56,208 nucleotides of DNA from Pseudomonas sp. (GCF_017744435.1 NZ_JAGIBG010000041.1:1-56208), one strand, 5' to 3'; positions 31,637 to 40,750 are shown, counted from the first letter of the stretch. Notes: generated by a model from the letters alone, not told the origin. A program made the numbers and translations.

Positions 31637-33703
31637 ATGCTGCTGCGTCGCCTGTCCATCCAGTGGAAGATCACCCTGCTCACCGGCCTCTGCCTGCTGG
31701 TCATCGTCGCCTTGCTGGTCGCCAGCTCACTGACCCAGTCGCGACGTAGCGCGGTGCTGGTCAACCAGGCCAGTACCGAAATGCTCGAACACAGCGCGCG
31801 CCTGCGCCTGCAGGCCCACGCCGAAACCCAGGCGCTACGCATCCAGCGCTACTTCATGGACGCCTACCAGTACGGCAACGGCTTCGCCCGCCTGGTACAG
31901 GTGCTCAAGGCCAAGGGCGGCAGCGACCTGCGCGCCGAATTGACCCGCCAGGCCCACGCCAGCCTGGCCGGCAACCCGGACGTGATCGGCCTGTACCTGG
32001 TGTTCCAGCCCAATGCGCTCGACCACCTGGATAACCAGTTCATCGGCCAGGAGACCAGTGGCAGCAACGAAAGCGGGCGCTTCTCGCTGTATTGGTCGCA
32101 ACCTCGTCCAGGCACCCTGGACCTTGAGGCGATGCCCGAATCGATGCTGAACGACAACAGCCCTGGCACCAATGGCCTGGCCAAGAACCGCTGGTTGACC
32201 TGCCCGCAGGAAACCGCGAGGGCCTGCGTGCTCGAGCCTTACCTCGACGACGTCAATGGCCATCAGGTACTGATGACCAGCATCGCCCTGCCCCTGCTGG
32301 AAAACGGCAAGGTGGTCGGCGTGGTCGGCCTGGACATCGGCCTGGACAACCTCCAGCAACTGAGCCTGGATGGCCGCCAGGAACTGTTCGACGGCCAGGG
32401 CCAGGTCAGCATCGTCAGCGCTGCCGGCCTGCTTGCCGGGCACAGCCGTGACGCCAGCAAGCTGGGCCAGCCGCTGGACAAGGAGGTGGATCAGGGCCTG
32501 CTGCGCGTGACACGGCCGTTCGCGCCGATCCCTGACGCCACCCCCTGGCAGGTGCAACTGGAACTGCCAGAGGCGGTACTGCAAGCGCCAGCCCTGGCCC
32601 TCAACCAGCGCCTGGACAGCCATAACCAGAGCGCCAACCTGACCAGCCTGCTGATCGGCCTGGGCGCAGCCATCATTGGCCTGCTGCTGGTCTGGCTGAC
32701 CGCGCGTGGCGTTACCCGGCCGATCCTGGCCGTGGCCGCCCGCCTGGAAGACATCGCCAGCGGCGAAGGCGACCTGACCCGCCGCCTGGACTATGCCCGC
32801 CAGGACGAACTGGGCCAGTTGACGGGCTGGTTCAACCGCTTCCTCGACAAGCTGCAGCCGGTGATCGCCCAGGTCAAAGGTTCGCTGCTCGAAGCCCGCG
32901 GCACTGCCGACCAGTCCGCCGCCATCGCCAGCCAGACCAGCAATGGCATGCAACAGCAGCAACGGGAAATCGAACAGGTTGCCACCGCCGCCAACGAAAT
33001 GAGCGCCACCGCCCAGGATGTCGCCCACAACGCCGCCCAGGCAGCCCAGGCAGCACGCGGTGCCGATCAGGCCAGCCGTGAGGGCTTGCAACTGATTGCC
33101 AGCACCCGCCAGACCATCGACCAGCTGGCCACCGGCATGGACACCGCCATGGACGAGGCCCGTGCACTGGAGCAGCGCAGCGAGCAGATCGGCTCGGTGC
33201 TCGAGGTGATCCGCGCGATTGCCGAGCAGACCAACCTGCTGGCCCTCAACGCCGCCATCGAAGCCGCACGCGCAGGCGAGGCCGGGCGTGGTTTTGCCGT
33301 GGTCGCCGACGAGGTGCGCAGCCTGGCCCAGCGCACCCAGGTGTCGGTGGAAGAAATTCGCCAGGTGATCGAAGGGCTGCAGCAAGGCACCCAGGACGTG
33401 GTCGGCGCCATGCATGAAGGACAGCGCCAGGCCCAGGCCAGCGCCACGCGCATGGAGCAGGCACTGCCGGCGCTGGAGCGCATTGGCGAGGCCGTGGCGG
33501 TGATCAGCGACATGAACCTGCAGATTGCCTCGGCGGCCGAGGAACAGAGTGCCGTGGCCGAGGAAGTGAACCGCAATGTGGCCGGGATACGCGACGTGAC
33601 CGAATCGCTGTCGGGCCAGGCCGATGAATCGGCACGCATCAGCCAGGCGCTCAATCGTCTGGCCAACCAGCAACAGGCGCTGATGGAGCAGTTTCGCGTC
33701 TAG
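31637..33703 (+). CDS. mcpU: Methyl-accepting chemotaxis protein, McpU-like (polyamine sensor)
   Basis: A 688-residue transmembrane receptor. TM1 is near residues 12-31, then a periplasmic dCache sensor domain (about 35-345) with YLVFQPNALDHLDN and GVVGLDIGLDNLQQ, TM2 near 350-370, a HAMP domain, and a cytoplasmic signalling domain with the conserved tip IAEQTNLLALNAAIEAARAG and GFAVVADEVRSLAQRT. P. putida McpU binds putrescine and related polyamines, and I recall it in this genomic place after a PuuP-type permease. AAGGAAAG precedes the ATG. Polyamine binding here is inferred. Confidence 0.85.
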   Translation: MLLRRLSIQWKITLLTGLCLLVIVALLVASSLTQSRRSAVLVNQASTEMLEHSARLRLQAHAETQALRIQRYFMDAYQYGNGFARLVQVLKAKGGSDLRAELTRQAHASLAGNPDVIGLYLVFQPNALDHLDNQFIGQETSGSNESGRFSLYWSQPRPGTLDLEAMPESMLNDNSPGTNGLAKNRWLTCPQETARACVLEPYLDDVNGHQVLMTSIALPLLENGKVVGVVGLDIGLDNLQQLSLDGRQELFDGQGQVSIVSAAGLLAGHSRDASKLGQPLDKEVDQGLLRVTRPFAPIPDATPWQVQLELPEAVLQAPALALNQRLDSHNQSANLTSLLIGLGAAIIGLLLVWLTARGVTRPILAVAARLEDIASGEGDLTRRLDYARQDELGQLTGWFNRFLDKLQPVIAQVKGSLLEARGTADQSAAIASQTSNGMQQQQREIEQVATAANEMSATAQDVAHNAAQAAQAARGADQASREGLQLIASTRQTIDQLATGMDTAMDEARALEQRSEQIGSVLEVIRAIAEQTNLLALNAAIEAARAGEAGRGFAVVADEVRSLAQRTQVSVEEIRQVIEGLQQGTQDVVGAMHEGQRQAQASATRMEQALPALERIGEAVAVISDMNLQIASAAEEQSAVAEEVNRNVAGIRDVTESLSGQADESARISQALNRLANQQQALMEQFRV

Positions 33704-33710
33704 CCTGTAA

Positions 33711-33808
33711 GGGCCTGTTCGCGGGCAAGCCCGCTCCCATAGGAATAACGCAAGCCTTGTGTATTGCGCTACCCCTGTGGGAGCGGGTTTACCCGCGAAG
33801 AGGCCGGC
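33711..33808. repeat. REP pair between mcpU and the CDF gene
   Basis: REP arms at 33711-33743 and 33774-33808 in inverted order. The left tail is CTCCCATAGG (A-to-T change) and the right core reads GCGGGTTTACCCGC, so these copies are more decayed than others. This is the only clear pair lying between genes in the same direction on the plus strand. Confidence 0.85.
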
Positions 33809-33849
33809 ACAGCCAACACAGCAACATCGTTATTGACCGAGCAAAGCAC

Positions 33850-34809
33850 ATGCAAACCGCAACCCGATCTTCTTTCTTCGACATCACAAGCGAACAGGGC
33901 CTGTTACGCACCTCGATCGCCGTCACCCTGTTCATCGCCACCATCGGCATCGGCTTCGGCCTGGCCTCCGGCTCGTTCTCGATCGTCTTCGACGGCGTCT
34001 ACTCGCTGGTCGATGCCAGCATGAGTGGCCTCTCGCTGGTGGTAGTCAAATTGATCACCTCCCACGCCACCAGCCTGCAACTCTCGCGCAAGCTGCGCGA
34101 GCGCTTCACCATGGGCTTCTGGCACCTGGAGCCGATGGTCCTGGCACTCAATGGCATCCTGCTCAGCGGCGTCGCCATTTACGCGCTGATCAACGCGGTC
34201 AGCAGCCTGCTGCAAGGCGGTCGCCACCTGGAGTTCGGCATCGCGATGGTCTATGCGCTGCTGACCGTGGTCGCCTGCGCGACCATCGCCGTGGTCGAAA
34301 ACCGCGCCAACCGCAAGCTGAAGTCGGACTTCGTGCGCATGGACGTCAAAGGCTGGGTGATGTCGGCCAGCATCACCGCCGCGCTGTTGATCGCCTTCTG
34401 CTTCGGCTACGCAGTGCAAGGTACTCAGTGGGAGTGGGTATCGCCGTACATCGACCCGGCGGTACTGGCATTAGTGTGCCTGGTGATCATTCCGCTACCG
34501 CTGTCGGTCGTGCGCCAGGCACTGTCGGAGATCTTCCTGGTGACACCGGGCGACCTGAAGTTGCACGTGGACGAGGTGGCGCGCGCATTCGTGGCGCGGC
34601 ACGGCCTGCAGTCGTACAGAGCCTATGTGGCCAAGGTCGGGCGCTCGCGGGAGATCGAGCTGTACTTCATCGTGCCGAAGACCATGGCGGCGAAGACCAT
34701 CGATGAATGGGATGCGTGGCGCAATGAGATCGGCGATGCGGTAGGCGGCGAAGGGCCGGATCGCTGGATTACCGTGGTGTTCACCGGGGACCCAGAGTGG
34801 GCTGAGTAA
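33850..34809 (+). CDS. Cation diffusion facilitator-like transporter
   Basis: A 319-residue protein with about five or six membrane segments in its first 230 residues and a soluble C-terminal domain, the CDF layout. The motif SLVDASMSGLSL (Asp55) matches the CDF TM2 signature, but the position of the first TM2 Asp reads Tyr51, and the TM5 site reads D165-VKG-W169 where H-x3-D is usual. The metal site is therefore non-canonical. ATG 33850 is used because the longer frame begins inside the REP element. Confidence 0.8.
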   Translation: MQTATRSSFFDITSEQGLLRTSIAVTLFIATIGIGFGLASGSFSIVFDGVYSLVDASMSGLSLVVVKLITSHATSLQLSRKLRERFTMGFWHLEPMVLALNGILLSGVAIYALINAVSSLLQGGRHLEFGIAMVYALLTVVACATIAVVENRANRKLKSDFVRMDVKGWVMSASITAALLIAFCFGYAVQGTQWEWVSPYIDPAVLALVCLVIIPLPLSVVRQALSEIFLVTPGDLKLHVDEVARAFVARHGLQSYRAYVAKVGRSREIELYFIVPKTMAAKTIDEWDAWRNEIGDAVGGEGPDRWITVVFTGDPEWAE

Positions 34810-34851
34810 CCAGGAGGGGCGCCCTGCGCCCCGCACCGGCCAGCCATGAAC

Positions 34852-34889
34852 GACAAAGCCCGCGACCATGACTGGTTGCGGGCTTTGTC
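34852..34889. terminator. 17-bp hairpin between the CDF gene and tRNA-Lys
   Basis: GACAAAGCCCGCGACCA and TGGTTGCGGGCTTTGTC pair over 17 bp (one G-T) around loop TGAC. It lies between convergent transcripts and probably ends both. Confidence 0.8.
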
Positions 34890-34899
34890 TTACTGCATA

Positions 34900-34975
34900 T
34901 GGTGGGTCGTGTAGGATTCGAACCTACGACCAATTGGTTAAAAGCCAACTGCTCTACCAACTGAGCTAACGACCC
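34900..34975 (-). tRNA. tRNA-Lys(TTT)
   Basis: A 76-base tRNA on the minus strand, GGGTCGTTAGCTCAGTTGG.. to ..CACGACCCACCA, with anticodon TTT in the loop CTTTTAA and an encoded CCA. The acceptor, D, anticodon and T arms all pair. Confidence 0.98.
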
Positions 34976-34989
34976 GCTGGATGGCGCGT

Positions 34990-35017
34990 ATAATACTGAT
35001 TTCTAACGGGAAATCAA
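34990..35017 (-). promoter_or_regulatory. Promoter of tRNA-Lys
   Basis: On the minus strand TTGATT (35012-35017) and TATTAT (34990-34995) are 16 bases apart, a good sigma70 promoter ending 14 bases before the tRNA 5' end. Confidence 0.65.
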
Positions 35018-35036
35018 TACCTGAGCCAACCTTTTG

Positions 35037-35711
35037 TCAGAAGTAGCGAGTCGGGTCTGCTACACCCGCCGCCTTGAAACCATCAGCGCGCAGGCGGCAA
35101 CTGTCGCACTTGCCACACGCCTGGCCTTCATCGTTGGCCTGATAGCAGGAAACTGTCAGGCTGTAGTCCACGCCACGGGCAATACCCGCCTGCACGATCT
35201 GCGCCTTGCTCATGTTCTGCAGCGGCGCCTGGATGCGGAAGCCCTGCCCTTCGACTCCCGCCTTGGTGGCCAGGTTGGCCATGCGCTCGAACGCTTCGAC
35301 GAACTCCGGGCGGCAATCCGGGTAACCGGAATAATCCACGGCATTGACGCCGATGAAGATGTCGCGCGCCTCCAGCACTTCCGCCCAACCCAGCGCCAGC
35401 GACAGGAACACGGTGTTGCGGGCCGGCACATAGGTCACCGGAATACCCTCGCCCGGGGTCTCCGGTACATCGATGCTGCTGTCGGTCAGGGCCGAGCCGC
35501 CGATACCATCGAGGTTGAGGCCAATGACCTTGTGCTCGACCACGCCCAGGTCACGGGCGACGCGGGCAGCGGCATTGAGCTCGGCACGATGGCGCTGGCC
35601 ATAGTCGAAGCTCATGGTGTAGCAGCTGTAGCCTTCGGCCTTGGCCATGGCCACGACCGTGGCTGAATCGAGGCCGCCAGACAGCAGGATTACCGCGCGT
35701 TTCTCAGTCAT
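35037..35711 (-). CDS. queC: 7-cyano-7-deazaguanine synthase
   Basis: A 224-residue enzyme of queuosine/preQ0 synthesis. The PP-loop ATP motif is LLSGGLDSATVVAMA at the N-terminus, and the zinc site Cys are in SCYQANDEGQACGKCDSCRLR near the C-terminus. It follows queE by 16 bp in the same direction. Confidence 0.97.
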   Translation of the reverse strand: MTEKRAVILLSGGLDSATVVAMAKAEGYSCYTMSFDYGQRHRAELNAAARVARDLGVVEHKVIGLNLDGIGGSALTDSSIDVPETPGEGIPVTYVPARNTVFLSLALGWAEVLEARDIFIGVNAVDYSGYPDCRPEFVEAFERMANLATKAGVEGQGFRIQAPLQNMSKAQIVQAGIARGVDYSLTVSCYQANDEGQACGKCDSCRLRADGFKAAGVADPTRYF

Positions 35712-35727
35712 CTCTTTTACTCCTCAA

Positions 35728-36375
35728 TCAACGTCCGGGTTCGTCGTTCCACAGCAGCTTGTGCAGCTGCATCTGGAAGCGCACGGGCAGGTTGTCGGCG
35801 ACGATCCAGTCGGCCAGGTCAGTAGCGCTCACCTGGTGGTGGCTAGGCGAGAACAGCACTTCGCCCGCACGTTCGGCCAGGTTGTACTGGATCAGCTTGG
35901 ACACCGCCCAGTCATAGTCCTCGCGGGAGCAGATGACGAACTTGACCTGGTCGTTGCGGGTCAGTTGTTCGATGTTCTCGTAGCGGTTGCGGTGCGACTC
36001 TTCCGACCCTGGGGTCTTGAGGTCGACCACACGGCTGACGCGCACATCGGTGCCGGAGATATCGAGGGCACCGCTGGTTTCCAGCGAGACCTCGTAACCG
36101 GCATCGCACAGGCGCTGCAGCAGCGGCAAGGCATTCGGCTGGGCCAACGGCTCGCCGCCGGTGACGCAGACGTAACGCGGCTTGAAGCCGGCCACCTGCT
36201 CAAGGATCGAATCGAGGGTGCGAATGGTGCCGCCGGTGAAGGCGTAGGCACTGTCGCAGTACTGGCAGCGCAGGGGGCAACCGGTCAGGCGCACGAATAC
36301 CGTGGGCAGCCCAGCCGTTCGTGTTTCACCCTGCAAAGAGTAAAAGACTTCGGTGATGCGTAATGTGTCTTGCAT
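35728..36375 (-). CDS. queE: 7-carboxy-7-deazaguanine synthase
   Basis: A 215-residue radical-SAM enzyme of preQ0 synthesis. The cluster motif is CPLRCQYCDSAYAF (C-x3-C-x2-C), preceded by YSLQGETRTAGLPTVFVRL. ATG 36375 (MQDTLRITEVF) gives the usual length; a GTG at 36384 would add three residues. Cotranscribed with queC. Confidence 0.95.
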   Translation of the reverse strand: MQDTLRITEVFYSLQGETRTAGLPTVFVRLTGCPLRCQYCDSAYAFTGGTIRTLDSILEQVAGFKPRYVCVTGGEPLAQPNALPLLQRLCDAGYEVSLETSGALDISGTDVRVSRVVDLKTPGSEESHRNRYENIEQLTRNDQVKFVICSREDYDWAVSKLIQYNLAERAGEVLFSPSHHQVSATDLADWIVADNLPVRFQMQLHKLLWNDEPGR

Positions 36376-36494
36376 GCTCGCCACGGGCGTGACAGCTAAA
36401 CAGGCTGTCCGCCTCCGTCAGGCACTGTCGCGGACTCGACATGGCGTTATCCGCTACAGCGTGTTTATAAAAAAAGGGCAGTGATTCTAACGAA

Positions 36495-36518
36495 AAAACC
36501 CGCGACAGGCGCGGGTTT
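36495..36518 (-). terminator. Terminator of the tol-oprL-cpoB operon
   Basis: AAACCCGCG and CGCGGGTTT form a 9-bp stem with a 5-base loop; on the minus strand it runs into a T-run (TTTTTT). It ends cpoB. Confidence 0.85.
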
Positions 36519-36534
36519 CTTGCAAAGGTGCAAC

Positions 36535-37350
36535 TTAGAGCTTCTGCAGGTCGCGTTGCGCCAGCTGCGCGGCGGAAGTGCCGGGGTACTGGGTGATGAC
36601 CTGCTGCAGGATGCCCTTGACCTTGTCGGTGTGGCCCATGCGGCGCTCGACGTCAGCCAGTTTGTACAGCGAATCTGGCACCTTGCTGTGCTTGGGGTAC
36701 TTCTGACTGACCTGGGCGAAGGCCTGGCTGGCCGCTGGCAGGTCGCCCTTGGCCAGGTTCACCTCACCCAACCAGTACTGCGCGTTGCCGGCGTACTGGC
36801 TGTTCGGATACTTGCGCAGGAAGGCGTTGAACGCCTGGCTGGCCTTGTCGAAGTCCTTTTGCTTGATCAGGTCGAAAGCGGCGTCGTAGTAGAGCTTTTC
36901 TTTCGCCGGATCACCGGGCTCGCTGCTGGCGGCCGGCTGTTGTGCAGCTGCGCCAGCGGCGCCTGCTGCTGCACCGACGGCGGCATTGGATGCACCACCG
37001 GTGGAGGAATTGTCGGGGGTCGCGGCAGGCGCGCCACCACTGTTGATGCGACGATCAAGATCCTGGTAACGCTCCAGGTTTTCCTGCTTCATGCGCGACA
37101 CATCGTTTTGCAGCTCTTCGATGATGCCTTGCTGACGGGAAAGTTGATCCTGCATCTGTTGCAGCTGCATGAACAGCTGGCCCTGTGCCGAGGCAGGGGT
37201 CGAAGCCCCTGCGCCGGCATAGGCGCCGCTCGTGCCATAACCGGAAGGTGGGTAAGCACCCCCGTTGTCATCAACTACAGGAACCGCAGCCCACGCCGAA
37301 AGCGGCAGGCTGAGTGCGAGGACGGTTACAGCACGACGGCACATACGCAT
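36535..37350 (-). CDS. cpoB: Cell division coordinator CpoB (YbgF)
   Basis: A 271-residue periplasmic protein. It has a signal peptide (MRMCRRAVTVLALSLPLSAWA), a coiled-coil trimerisation segment around residues 60-100 (LFMQLQQMQDQLSRQQGIIE), a low-complexity Gly/Ala/Ser linker, and TPR repeats (about 150-270). It links PBP1B activity with Tol-Pal during division. Last gene of the Tol-Pal operon, 6 bp after oprL. Confidence 0.95.
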   Translation of the reverse strand: MRMCRRAVTVLALSLPLSAWAAVPVVDDNGGAYPPSGYGTSGAYAGAGASTPASAQGQLFMQLQQMQDQLSRQQGIIEELQNDVSRMKQENLERYQDLDRRINSGGAPAATPDNSSTGGASNAAVGAAAGAAGAAAQQPAASSEPGDPAKEKLYYDAAFDLIKQKDFDKASQAFNAFLRKYPNSQYAGNAQYWLGEVNLAKGDLPAASQAFAQVSQKYPKHSKVPDSLYKLADVERRMGHTDKVKGILQQVITQYPGTSAAQLAQRDLQKL

Positions 37351-37356
37351 AAGAAC

Positions 37357-37854
37357 TTACTTACGCAGTTCTACGCGACGGTTCTGAGCCCAGGACTGCT
37401 CGTCGTTGCCGGTGGCAACTGGACGCTCTTCGCCGTAGGAGACCAGTTCCAGCTGAGCAGGGGAAACGCCCTGCAGAACCAGGTAGCGCTGAACGGCTTT
37501 CGCACGACGCTCACCCAGAGCCATGTTGTACTCGCGGGTGCCGCGCTCGTCGGTGTTGCCTTCCAGGACAACGCGGTTGCCGTTGGCTTTCAGGTCCTTG
37601 GCGTGAACGTCCAGAGCGCGCATGGCTTCTGGCTTCAGGTCCGAGCTGTCGTATTCGAAGTAGAAGGTGGTGATTGCGCGCAGGGCGGCTTCTTCGCTCA
37701 GGGAACCGTCAACAGCGCCAGTGTTGGCACCGTAGCCAGCGTTCGGATCAACAGCGCCTTCACCAGCGTTGTCACCGCCTTTCGAGGAGCAACCTACAGC
37801 TACGGCCATGGCCAGAGCCAGCGCAGCAAATTTACCAAACTTCAGCATTTCCAT
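37357..37854 (-). CDS. oprL: Peptidoglycan-associated lipoprotein OprL (Pal)
   Basis: A 165-residue outer-membrane lipoprotein. The lipobox is AVAVGCSS; the mature OmpA-like domain has TTFYFEYDSSDLKPEA and the peptidoglycan-binding pattern VVLEGNTDERGTREYN and RRVELRK. It anchors the outer membrane to the cell wall and binds TolB. Confidence 0.97.
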   Translation of the reverse strand: MEMLKFGKFAALALAMAVAVGCSSKGGDNAGEGAVDPNAGYGANTGAVDGSLSEEAALRAITTFYFEYDSSDLKPEAMRALDVHAKDLKANGNRVVLEGNTDERGTREYNMALGERRAKAVQRYLVLQGVSPAQLELVSYGEERPVATGNDEQSWAQNRRVELRK

Positions 37855-37909
37855 CGTGAAACTCCTAATGAAACCCCAGTGTGTTAAGCAAAAACGTATT
37901 ACGCCGCAA

Positions 37910-39211
37910 TCAGTTCAGGTAAGGGGACCAGGACGGTTCTCTGACTTCGCCTTGAGCGGTAGGAAGTGGGAGCCTCACACGGCCGTTAAGCGACACGAGC
38001 ATCAAGACTCCCCGGCCCTGCTGGCGGGTGGCGTAGATTAGCATGGTGCCGTTAGGCGCGACAGTGGGCGACTCATCAAGACTCGTTTCCGAGAGAATCT
38101 TTACACTTCCGCGTTGCAAGTCCTGTGCCGCCACCTTGAAGTTGGTGAAGCCCTGCTGACGGTGGATCATGACCAGGGTCTTTTCGTCCGCCGACAGTTT
38201 CGGGTTGGCGTTGTAGTTACCCACGAATGTCACACGCTCGGCACCACCGCCACTGACCGACTGCTTGTAGATCTGTGGCTTGCCGCCACGGTCGGAGGTG
38301 AAGTACAGGGTGTTGCCATCCTTGCCCCAGAACGGTTCGGTGTTGATGCCGGGGCCGGCGGTAACGCGGCTGATCTGGCGCGAGGCCACGTTCATCACGT
38401 AGATGTCCGGGTTGCCGTCCTTGGACAGCACGAACGCCAGGCGCGAACCATCAGGCGACCAGGCTGGCGCGCCGTTCAGGCCTTCGAAGTTGGTCACCTG
38501 CTCGCGGCGGCCGGTATCGATGTTCTGCACGAAGATGCGCGGGCGCTTCTGCTCGAACGAAACATAGGCGATACGCTTGCCATCCGGCGCGAAGCGTGGC
38601 GACAGGATCGGCTCGCGCGACTGCAACAGGGTCACCGCACGGGCACCGTCGTAGTCCGAACGCTGCAGGGTGTAGCGGGTGTTGTTGACCGAGAAGCGCT
38701 CGGCAGTCACGTACAGCATGCGGGTAGAGAACGCACCCTTGATGCCGGTGAGCTTTTCGAACGACTGGTCGGCAATGTAATGCGCCATGTCGCGTAGCTG
38801 GTCGGTGCTGCCCGCCACGCTACCGGTCAGCACTTGCTGCTCGGTGGCGACGTTGAACAGCGCGTACTGCACCTGCAGGCGACCGCCCGACGGCACGATG
38901 CTGCCAACCATCACGTACTGGGCACCCAGCGCTTTCCAGTCACGGAAGATGACTTCGCTGGCCTGGGTAGGCTGACTGATCATGTTCTGACGCGGAATCG
39001 GCGAGTAGTAGCCCGAGTTGCGCAGGTCGTTGCCGATGATGTCGGCCATGTCTTCTGGCAGCACACTGCCACCCTGCAGACCGAACGGCACTACCGCGAT
39101 GGGCGTGGCCCGATCGCTGCCGCTGGTGACCAGGATGTTCTTTTCCTCTGCCATGGCCATGCCAGCCACGCAGCAGAGCATGACCAGCATTCCTCGAAGG
39201 AGTTTAATCAC
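37910..39211 (-). CDS. tolB: Tol-Pal system protein TolB
   Basis: A 433-residue periplasmic protein with signal peptide, an N-terminal alpha/beta domain and a C-terminal six-bladed beta-propeller seen as repeats of the type SPRFAPDGKRIAYVS, PAWSPDGSRLAFV and EPFWGKDGNTLYF. It interacts with Pal and TolA. The GTG start overlaps the tolA stop by four bases (GTGA). Confidence 0.96.
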   Translation of the reverse strand: MIKLLRGMLVMLCCVAGMAMAEEKNILVTSGSDRATPIAVVPFGLQGGSVLPEDMADIIGNDLRNSGYYSPIPRQNMISQPTQASEVIFRDWKALGAQYVMVGSIVPSGGRLQVQYALFNVATEQQVLTGSVAGSTDQLRDMAHYIADQSFEKLTGIKGAFSTRMLYVTAERFSVNNTRYTLQRSDYDGARAVTLLQSREPILSPRFAPDGKRIAYVSFEQKRPRIFVQNIDTGRREQVTNFEGLNGAPAWSPDGSRLAFVLSKDGNPDIYVMNVASRQISRVTAGPGINTEPFWGKDGNTLYFTSDRGGKPQIYKQSVSGGGAERVTFVGNYNANPKLSADEKTLVMIHRQQGFTNFKVAAQDLQRGSVKILSETSLDESPTVAPNGTMLIYATRQQGRGVLMLVSLNGRVRLPLPTAQGEVREPSWSPYLN

Positions 39212-40284
39212 AACGCTAGATCCTCAGGAGTAAATGTCATCTTGAACGAACGATAACGATTGAAATCGCTCGGCTTCATACCCTGCATCTCGGTCAAACG
39301 ACCGATATTCTTCACTGCCGCCACCGCCGAACTGTCGAACGGACCGTCGCCACTGGACTTGATCACGCTGACACCGGTGACGGTACCGTCCGGCAACATG
39401 TTGACCTGCAGGGTCACCGTCATGCCCTTACGCGCGGAAGGCGGACGTGCCCAACCCTCGGCTGCGCGCATGCGGATCAGGTCGTCGAAGTCGCCGGCCA
39501 CCTGGTCACCCTGCTCGTCAGCCAGGGCCTGCTGCCGCTCGGTGGTGTCGGACAACAGCTCGGCCAGGGCCTGGGCTTTCTTGTCTTCCGCCGACTTGCG
39601 GGCCGCTTCCTGTGCCTTCTTCTTCTGAGCATCTGCAGCGGCCTTTTTCTTGGCCTCTTCAGCTGCCTTCTTCTTCGCTTCCTCGGCCACCGCTTTCTTC
39701 TTGGCGTCCTCGGCTGCTTTCTTCTTCGCGTCCTCGGCGGCCTGCTTCTTGGCCTCCTCGGCTGCCTTTTTCTTGGCCTCTTCCTCAGCCTGCTTCTTCG
39801 CCTCTTCCTCGGCCTTCTTCTTGGCGATGTCGGCCTGCTGCTTCTCGGCGGCCTTCTTCGCCTCTTCGGCTTTCTTGGACTCGGCGGCTTTCTTGGCTTC
39901 AGCAGCTTTCGCAGCTTCCTCGGCCTTCTTGGCTTCGGCGGCTTCGCGTGCTTCTTCAGCCTTTTGAGCGGCGTCGGCTTTCTTTTGTTCCGCGGCCTTG
40001 ATGGCCTCCTGCTCGACCTTCTTCTGCTCCAGCTGCTCGACTTCGGTCTGGCGCGAGGCGGTTTTCTTCGCTTCCCCGGCAATCTTCTGATTGGTCTGGG
40101 TAGTCGCCTGGCTCTTGGACTTGAGCTGATACAGGGTAGCCTGAACGATCGGCTTGGAAGGCGGCAGTTCAGGCGTCATGGCAAAGCTGACGAACAGCAG
40201 GGCGAACACCAGCACATGCAGGCCGACGGCCCAGACACTGGGCCAGAAGTAGCTTTCCGAGGCGGATGGCTCTCGCTGTTGCAT
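39208..40284 (-). CDS. tolA: Tol-Pal system protein TolA
   Basis: A 358-residue protein with one N-terminal membrane helix (about 14-34), a long Ala/Lys/Glu helical stalk (about 60-240; repeats of the type EAKKAAEEAKKKA) and a C-terminal globular domain (about 255-358). It couples inner-membrane TolQR force to Pal. The stalk gives a compositional repeat in the DNA (GCC/TTCTT pattern at 39590-40060). Overlaps tolR by one base (TGATG). Confidence 0.96.
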   Translation of the reverse strand: MQQREPSASESYFWPSVWAVGLHVLVFALLFVSFAMTPELPPSKPIVQATLYQLKSKSQATTQTNQKIAGEAKKTASRQTEVEQLEQKKVEQEAIKAAEQKKADAAQKAEEAREAAEAKKAEEAAKAAEAKKAAESKKAEEAKKAAEKQQADIAKKKAEEEAKKQAEEEAKKKAAEEAKKQAAEDAKKKAAEDAKKKAVAEEAKKKAAEEAKKKAAADAQKKKAQEAARKSAEDKKAQALAELLSDTTERQQALADEQGDQVAGDFDDLIRMRAAEGWARPPSARKGMTVTLQVNMLPDGTVTGVSVIKSSGDGPFDSSAVAAVKNIGRLTEMQGMKPSDFNRYRSFKMTFTPEDLAL

Positions 40285-40736
40285 CAGGGCGCCTCGGTAA
40301 TCAGGCCAACGTTACCGACACCGGCCTTCTGCAACCCGCCCATGGCGCCCATGACGGCGCCGTAGTCGACAGCCTTGTCGCCACGAATGAAGACCTGGGT
40401 CTGCTTGCCCTGGTCGCGACCGGCGGCAATGATCTTGGTCACTGCGCTGGTCATGTCCGGCAAGGTCATGGCCTTGTCCATCTGCTTGTCGGTGTCGACT
40501 TCGCTACCGAGGTTCCAGTAGTAGGTCTTGTCGGCCTTGATGGAGATGGTGAGGATCTGGACGTTGTTGTCCTGCGGCAAGGCTTCGCTGGAAACCTTGG
40601 GCAGGTCGACCTTCACGCCCTGGTTGAGCATGGGCGCCGTCACCATGAAGATGACCAGCAGCACCAGCATCACGTCGATGTAGGGCACCACGTTCATCTC
40701 GGCGACGGGCTTGCGTTTGTGGCGAACTCGGGCCAT
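40284..40736 (-). CDS. tolR: Tol-Pal system protein TolR
   Basis: A 150-residue ExbD/TolR-family protein with one N-terminal membrane helix carrying the conserved Asp (NVVPYIDVMLVLLVIFMV) and a periplasmic domain. It forms the proton-driven motor with TolQ. Confidence 0.96.
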   Translation of the reverse strand: MARVRHKRKPVAEMNVVPYIDVMLVLLVIFMVTAPMLNQGVKVDLPKVSSEALPQDNNVQILTISIKADKTYYWNLGSEVDTDKQMDKAMTLPDMTSAVTKIIAAGRDQGKQTQVFIRGDKAVDYGAVMGAMGGLQKAGVGNVGLITEAP

Positions 40737-40750
40737 GGGCTTCTACCTGA

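Noticed and set aside
31835..33673. 612-codon open frame on the minus strand opposite mcpU
   Set aside because: Antisense shadow of a chemoreceptor gene; no domains, no ribosome binding site.
33757..33849. N-terminal extension of the CDF protein
   Set aside because: The first 31 codons are read from a REP element (LWERVYPRRGRH is a common REP translation), so the start at 33850 was used.
35000..35036. preQ1 riboswitch for queC/queE
   Set aside because: The genes run on the minus strand, so a leader would lie upstream of queE (36376-36480); no preQ1-type pseudoknot pattern was recognisable there.
39590..40060. Repetitive-looking DNA (GCC and TTCTT patterns)
   Set aside because: It encodes the Ala/Lys/Glu stalk of TolA, not a DNA repeat or CRISPR array.
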